This document shows positions 60,060 to 64,000 of a stretch of DNA of 64,000 nucleotides, piece after piece; the stretch's first letter is position 1, and every line of letters starts with the position of its first letter. Origin of the DNA: Niallia sp. XMNu-256 (lineage in GTDB: Bacteria > Bacillota > Bacilli > Bacillales > Cytobacillaceae); contig NZ_CP137636.1 of assembly GCF_036670015.1 (NCBI RefSeq), forward strand, positions 1,218,501 through 1,282,500, written 5' to 3'. The position numbers and the translations under genes were made by a program. Below the pieces are notes generated by a model. It was not told the origin of the DNA. It was given only the letters and a program-made list of their open reading frames with translations, and did no database searches.

Positions 60060-60539
60060 TTATTGAGTAACAGCTGATTGTTCTTCTACTAAGGAGCGAT
60101 AACGTCCACTGTAAAAAATAAGCGGTTCTGCATCCTCTAAGTGAATATCTGTTACTTTGCCAATAAACAATGTATGATCGCCTTCAACATGTACGGCTGA
60201 TACTTCACAAGCAATTTGTGCAACAGCTCCAGGTACAACTGGTTTGCCATCTAGTCGATCAAACTCAACTTCCCGGTCTTTTAGTTGTCCGGCAAAAATC
60301 ATTGAAACTTCTTGTTGATCGGCTGCTAGAATATTAACTGAAAAGGTATTGCTTTCTTTTATTAAATTTAGCATTCTAGCCTTTTCACCTATCGAAATGA
60401 CAACCAGTTTAGGATCAAGTGATACGGACATGAACGCATTAGCCGTCATACCATGTACTCCATCCTCTACTTCTGTTGCGATTACGGTTACTCCTGTAGC
60501 AAATTTCCCCATTGCATTTCGAAATTGACGATCATCCAT
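60060..60539 (-). CDS. Flavin reductase (HpaC-like)
   Basis: The 159-residue split-barrel protein starts with FRNAMGKFATGVTVIATE, has GMTANAFMSVSLDPKLVVIS (flavin site) and GDHTLFIGKVTDI. Such enzymes reduce FMN or FAD with NAD(P)H and supply reduced flavin to partner monooxygenases. AGGAGAAAAA lies upstream. The adjacent fragment at 60633-60734 and a candidate cre site at 60796 lie in its leader. No monooxygenase gene is nearby. Confidence 0.88.
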   Translation of the reverse strand: MDDRQFRNAMGKFATGVTVIATEVEDGVHGMTANAFMSVSLDPKLVVISIGEKARMLNLIKESNTFSVNILAADQQEVSMIFAGQLKDREVEFDRLDGKPVVPGAVAQIACEVSAVHVEGDHTLFIGKVTDIHLEDAEPLIFYSGRYRSLVEEQSAVTQ

Positions 60540-60632
60540 TTTTTCTCCTCCAAATTCTTTTATTAAAATTAATTTTTATATATTTTAAAGGGTGTTTCAG
60601 ATCAACTAGCAATCTGAAACATCACTAAAATA

Positions 60633-60734
60633 TTAACCTTTTACAACTTTTGTCGAGTAGCCAAAGAGATTTTGTCCATAAGCATCGATGGCATCTTCAT
60701 ATAATGAAGTCGTCATATGGGGTTCAATCGTCAA
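60633..60734 (-). pseudogene. Short coding remnant or 33-residue protein
   Basis: The frame reads TIEPHMTTSLYEDAIDAYGQ then NLFGYSTKVVKG and stop, which looks like a protein C-terminus. TTG 60734 with GGGAGA upstream could start it. It may be the end of a lost enzyme gene that was in operon with the flavin reductase. Family not recognised. Confidence 0.35.
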
Positions 60735-60795
60735 AATATCTCCCTATTATTTAAATATTCGGTATCTTAATTGTTATATTTTATAAATTATGAAT

Positions 60796-60809
60796 TTGAA
60801 GCGCTTTCA
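60796..60809 (-). promoter_or_regulatory. Candidate cre site
   Basis: Minus strand TGAAAGCGCTTCAA agrees with TGWAARCGYTWNCW at 13 of 14 positions. It lies upstream of the flavin reductase gene and the remnant. The rest of 60810-61051 shows no gene. Confidence 0.55.
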
Positions 60810-61051
60810 GTAACTTAATAATATTGAATTTTCCGCTCACATAATAGACACAAAGTATTTCGAATTTTAATGTCTTTTTCATCAAAATTAGTATTTTCTA
60901 TACTAAATTCTATTAGAAAGTTGGAAAAGTGATGGAGAAGTTCAAGTAAATGAAAGATAGGGAGGGTTTTTTTTGTTTGAGCAAAAATATGTCAGCTGAC
61001 ATTAGAAGGAGTAAGGAAAAAGGAGGATGTTCTTTCACTTGTTTTTAAAAA

Positions 61052-61104
61052 GGGACGATTCCCGGCTTCCCTAGAAATACAACAGGGAAACGGGGAATCG
61101 TCCC
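61052..61104. terminator. Strong terminator
   Basis: GGGACGATTCCC...GCTTCCCT pairs with AGGGAA...GGGGAATCGTCCC; long stem after the 81-residue gene on the minus strand. Confidence 0.85.
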
Positions 61105-61123
61105 GCTATTTACCTTTTTCTTT

Positions 61124-61369
61124 TCAATCCAGTGACTGTTGTTCGAAGAATCCAAGCGCACATTTAATGGCTTCTTCTACATTATTCGTTTCATAACCAG
61201 CTAAATCTTCATGAGTTATTTCCAACTTAGTACGGGAGAGGGAATAACCGCTGTCAAGGTTAACGTCAAGCATTACCTCATAACCGAGTGGGGTGGGGTT
61301 AATGTCAATGATGTCATAATCACGAATCATCGTTCCTGTTTCATAATCTACTGGTTCTAATTTTGACAT
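61124..61369 (-). CDS. Hypothetical acidic protein, 81 residues
   Basis: The product starts MSKLEPVDYETGTMIRDYDI and has two predicted beta hairpins (LGYEVMLDVNLDSGYSLS) and an alpha end (NVEEAIKCALGFFEQQ). No family is recognised. AAGGAGC precedes the ATG, and a strong terminator follows, so it is very probably a real gene. Confidence 0.75.
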   Translation of the reverse strand: MSKLEPVDYETGTMIRDYDIIDINPTPLGYEVMLDVNLDSGYSLSRTKLEITHEDLAGYETNNVEEAIKCALGFFEQQSLD

Positions 61370-61537
61370 TTCATAGCTCCTTTTTAATAAATTTTGTAAT
61401 GTAGATAGGGAATTGAAAACAGGGCTACTAAAAAGATGATGCCTTCTTTTTAATAATGAACAATTATATTATTTACAATGTTAGTAAAAATATTTGGTCG
61501 GATCGATGTGGAGTAGTGTTTTTCGTTTTATTAAATA

Positions 61538-61578
61538 AGGTGCTAGGCATGATCCAAGTTGGATTTTACCTAGCACCT
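61538..61578. terminator. Terminator of the ABC-2 exporter operon
   Basis: AGGTGCTAGG/CCTAGCACCT stem, 37 bp after the permease stop on the minus strand. Confidence 0.75.
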
Positions 61579-61614
61579 AGTAAAAAGTATAGAGAAACAA
61601 AAGGACTCCATGTT

Positions 61615-62727
61615 TTACCTTGTTGACACAATCGATTTTCTTTTATAGAACAAGGAGCCAAGAATGAAGGTAATAGCACCCCAAATGATCATATTGCCTA
61701 TTCCGAACCAAATGGAACTAGTGAAAATGCTTGTATCATAGACCATGCTGTTCCGTAAACCTTCGGCAAAATAAGTAAGTGGAAGAATATTGGATACGGG
61801 TTGAAGCCAGTCTGGCATGGAATCAATCGGAAAAAATACACCGCTTAGAAACATCATAATAAAGCTTGTAATATTAGCTACTCCCATATATGCCTCTGTT
61901 GTCTTGCTCAAAGAAGAAATAAAATATCCTAAGGCATTAAAGGAGAGTGCACCTACGAGAAAGACAACCATTAAACTTAGGAAATTGAGATAGAGGCTCG
62001 CCCCAAAAACAAATACACCGATTAGGGACAAGAGAATAAGCTGAATAATGCTAAATAGCAGCCGCATAATCATATCGCTTAATCCAAAGATCCCCATATT
62101 GGCAGGTGTCATGCGTAGCCTTTTAATTAACCCTTTTCTCCGCATTTCCACAAGGTCTACCATTCCAAACATACCACCTTGCGCAATCGATAAGGCAATC
62201 ATTCCCGTTAGGAGAAAATCGGTGTAGTCCAGTGCAGCATTTCCAGCTGTAATCGAAGTAAATTGGAGCTCGTAGATGGGGGTAGCTCCAGCTTCCTGTA
62301 AATTGGCTTGTTGCACAAATTGATCTAAGATTCCGGCGATAATTTGTGTAGTCATACTTTGTTCATTTTCTTTATTAACGATCAGTTCGATTGATCTTGC
62401 ATTCTCCAAATCAGGCAATACAATCGCAGCATCGACTTCTTGTTCTTCTACCCATTGGGTAGCAATCTCTTCATCAACGGGTTGTTCTGATCTAATCTCG
62501 ATTCCAGGTATTTGTTCGAGTTGGGCTAATAGGTTATCAGAGGTTTCGCTCGGATTTTGTTTGACAATTGCAACGCTTGTTTCAAATTCCTCGTTTGATT
62601 CTCCCGTGAAAATAACCATGAATATCGACATTAAAATAACAGGAAAGAAGATTCCCCAAAACCAGGCTTGTTTTTCACGAAGGGTTAGTTTTAATTGAGT
62701 GAGAAACATTTGTTTAAACTGTTTCAC
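61615..62727 (-). CDS. ABC-2 permease of a drug/lipid-type exporter
   Basis: The 370-residue protein has one N-terminal helix, a ~130-residue extracytoplasmic domain and five C-terminal helices (GGMFGMVDLVEMRRKGLIKR is the cytosolic loop, LSGVFFPIDSMPDWLQPVS the last motif). This is the YhgE/YfiM-like ABC-2 layout. It starts 1 bp from the ATPase stop. Substrate unknown. Confidence 0.88.
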   Translation of the reverse strand: MKQFKQMFLTQLKLTLREKQAWFWGIFFPVILMSIFMVIFTGESNEEFETSVAIVKQNPSETSDNLLAQLEQIPGIEIRSEQPVDEEIATQWVEEQEVDAAIVLPDLENARSIELIVNKENEQSMTTQIIAGILDQFVQQANLQEAGATPIYELQFTSITAGNAALDYTDFLLTGMIALSIAQGGMFGMVDLVEMRRKGLIKRLRMTPANMGIFGLSDMIMRLLFSIIQLILLSLIGVFVFGASLYLNFLSLMVVFLVGALSFNALGYFISSLSKTTEAYMGVANITSFIMMFLSGVFFPIDSMPDWLQPVSNILPLTYFAEGLRNSMVYDTSIFTSSIWFGIGNMIIWGAITFILGSLFYKRKSIVSTR

Positions 62728-62728
62728 C

Positions 62729-63658
62729 TTAGTCCCTCCATTCCTTTCCGGTTAAGGAGATAAAGACATCTTCTAAGCTTTTCTCACGGATGGAAATCTG
62801 TTCGACTTCATATTCGTTTTCTTTCGTAAATTTGAACAAATCATAAAGGGTATCCTCAGGGTGTAGGGTCCAAATCTTTAATAAAGTATCATTTCGCTCT
62901 GTTCTTGTAACAGAAGCGAGTTCTTGTAAAAATAATTCTCCCTCGATAGCTGCTTTTTGACTTTCAATAAAAGATAACCGAATTTCTCTTTCTTTCGTTA
63001 ACCCCTCAATAAGAGCGGTTGGCGAATCAATGGCTACGATGAGACCCTGGTCAATGATACAAACGCGGTCGCTTAATATCTCAGCTTCTTCCATATAATG
63101 GGTGGTTAAAATGATGGTTTTCCCGAGATGCTTTAATTCTAAAATAATGTCCCAGATATTTCGTCGTGCTTGAGGATCCAATCCTGTTGTAGGTTCATCT
63201 AGAAAGAGAATGTCAGGATCACTGATCATTGCTAGGCCAATCGCAAGCCGTTGCCGCTGACCGCCAGAAAGTTTCTTCACATGGTTATTCCGATGGTCGT
63301 TTAGATTGATTAATTCCAGTATTTCTTCTGTTGGTCTTGACTGGTTATAAAACGTAGCAAACAGATTTAAATTTTCTTTAGGTGTTAATAAGTCAAACAT
63401 TGCGCTTGATTGTGGCTGTACTCCAATCATCTTTTTTATTGTCGCTCCGTTACGAATCCAGTTCAATTCCCCATAGTTGATCTCGCCCTGATCAGGTGTA
63501 ACCAATCCTTCAATCATTTCAAGGGTGGTTGTTTTTCCTGCACCATTCGGTCCAATGATGGTAAATACCTCACCACCATCAACCGAAAAACTAATGTCCT
63601 GAACAGCACGAATGGTACCGAAAGACTTTTGCAAATGTTTGACTTCTAGAACAGACAT
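62729..63658 (-). CDS. ABC exporter ATPase (DrrA-like)
   Basis: From ATG 63658 (GTGAGGT upstream) the 309 residues include Walker A TIIGPNGAGKTTT, signature KKLSGGQRQRLAIGLAM, Walker B ILFLDEPTTGLDP and H-loop LTTHYMEEAEIL. A DrrA/NatA-type C-terminal domain follows. It pairs with the permease at 61615. From 63683 to the window end I see no gene. Confidence 0.93.
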   Translation of the reverse strand: MSVLEVKHLQKSFGTIRAVQDISFSVDGGEVFTIIGPNGAGKTTTLEMIEGLVTPDQGEINYGELNWIRNGATIKKMIGVQPQSSAMFDLLTPKENLNLFATFYNQSRPTEEILELINLNDHRNNHVKKLSGGQRQRLAIGLAMISDPDILFLDEPTTGLDPQARRNIWDIILELKHLGKTIILTTHYMEEAEILSDRVCIIDQGLIVAIDSPTALIEGLTKEREIRLSFIESQKAAIEGELFLQELASVTRTERNDTLLKIWTLHPEDTLYDLFKFTKENEYEVEQISIREKSLEDVFISLTGKEWRD

Positions 63659-64000
63659 AATAAACCTCACTTTCATAACCATTTTTTTAGCAGGGAATAT
63701 TGACTTTTAGTAAAATAGGATGTTGCAATACTAATGTTGGGTTTTCTAGAAATGATGGTATTCGATAAAAGACTGTTTCAAAGTGTAAAAGTTTACAAAT
63801 AGGAAATTAGCTATATATCTTTCTATCCATCAATCATTGTATTACTGGGGGAATGGATTCATCCCTGTTTTTTGTAAAAGATGCTATGTACCATCCCAAC
63901 TTGTATGGCAATATAATTTCCTTGTGAGAAGAGTCGTATAATTTAATAATCCTCGTATGCACTAAAACTCTCTTTCAGCCAACTTCAAGAGTGATATTCA

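Noticed and set aside
1-64000. Search for CRISPR arrays, tRNAs, rRNAs, transposases and phage genes
   Set aside because: No regularly spaced repeats, cloverleaf-like sequences, transposase motifs or phage structural genes were recognised by eye; small tRNA genes could only be excluded with tRNAscan-type software.

Overview
The window looks like chromosome of an endospore-forming, low-GC Bacillaceae bacterium. The evidence is strong Shine-Dalgarno sequences, frequent TTG and GTG starts, CcpA-type cre sites, preQ1-I and yybP-ykoY riboswitches, and many spore-associated families: YjcZ micro-proteins, GerP-like proteins, CotM/CotP-like small heat-shock proteins, a YheC/YheD ATP-grasp protein, a YppG-like protein, and several motifs that fit sigma-K promoters. 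No rRNA, tRNA, CRISPR array or intact insertion sequence was seen.

1-16.4 kb is a catabolic and respiratory island, almost all on the plus strand. It begins with the end of a peptide-type ABC transporter ATPase. Then follow a kinase-less FAD synthetase-like protein, a methylisocitrate-lyase-family enzyme, a GlcG/HbpS protein, two fumarate-reductase-type flavoproteins, an Asp/Glu-racemase-fold protein lacking the catalytic cysteines, two complete ETF pairs (etfBA twice), an SDR, a FadF/EtfD-type membrane Fe-S ETF:quinone reductase, an exported SMP-30-type lactonase and an MFS transporter. Together they suggest oxidation of an unidentified carboxylate, with electrons passing from flavin dehydrogenases through ETF to menaquinone. 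Two copies of a structured 150-bp repeat lie inside this block.

16.4-25 kb is mixed: a TetR regulator with promoter and operator, YhcH/YiaL, a thiosulfate-type YeeE transporter, YiaA, a VOC protein and an LtaS-type lipoteichoic acid synthase. It also holds several deletion scars: an SMP-30 fragment, a 15-codon gene stub behind a cre site, and an IclR tail joined to a headless aldehyde dehydrogenase.

25-47 kb is a sporulation-rich region. Its main feature is a module present twice (25.2-29.3 kb and 37.7-40.8 kb): a DUF421 membrane protein, several 75-85-residue GerPA/GerPF-like proteins, one Hsp20 protein and one GerPC-like protein. Around these lie five YjcZ micro-genes (two from a recent duplication, each with a Shine-Dalgarno-masking hairpin), two Sm-like proteins with hydrophobic tails, a YjaZ-like zinc protease, two related methyltransferases, and a panD plus YheC/D-like ATP-grasp pair. 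An exported M28 peptidase, a PepSY lipoprotein and a preQ1-controlled queD-queE pair follow.

47-64 kb is more ordinary: DUF456, a kinase-like protein, a PAP2 phosphatase behind a manganese riboswitch, an HPP protein, an ABC/CPBP operon with its own regulator and striking palindromic operators, MOSC, nicotinamidase-like, DUF896, a GuaD-like deaminase, small membrane proteins, a second FAD synthetase-like gene beside a flavin reductase, and a drug-type ABC-2 exporter.
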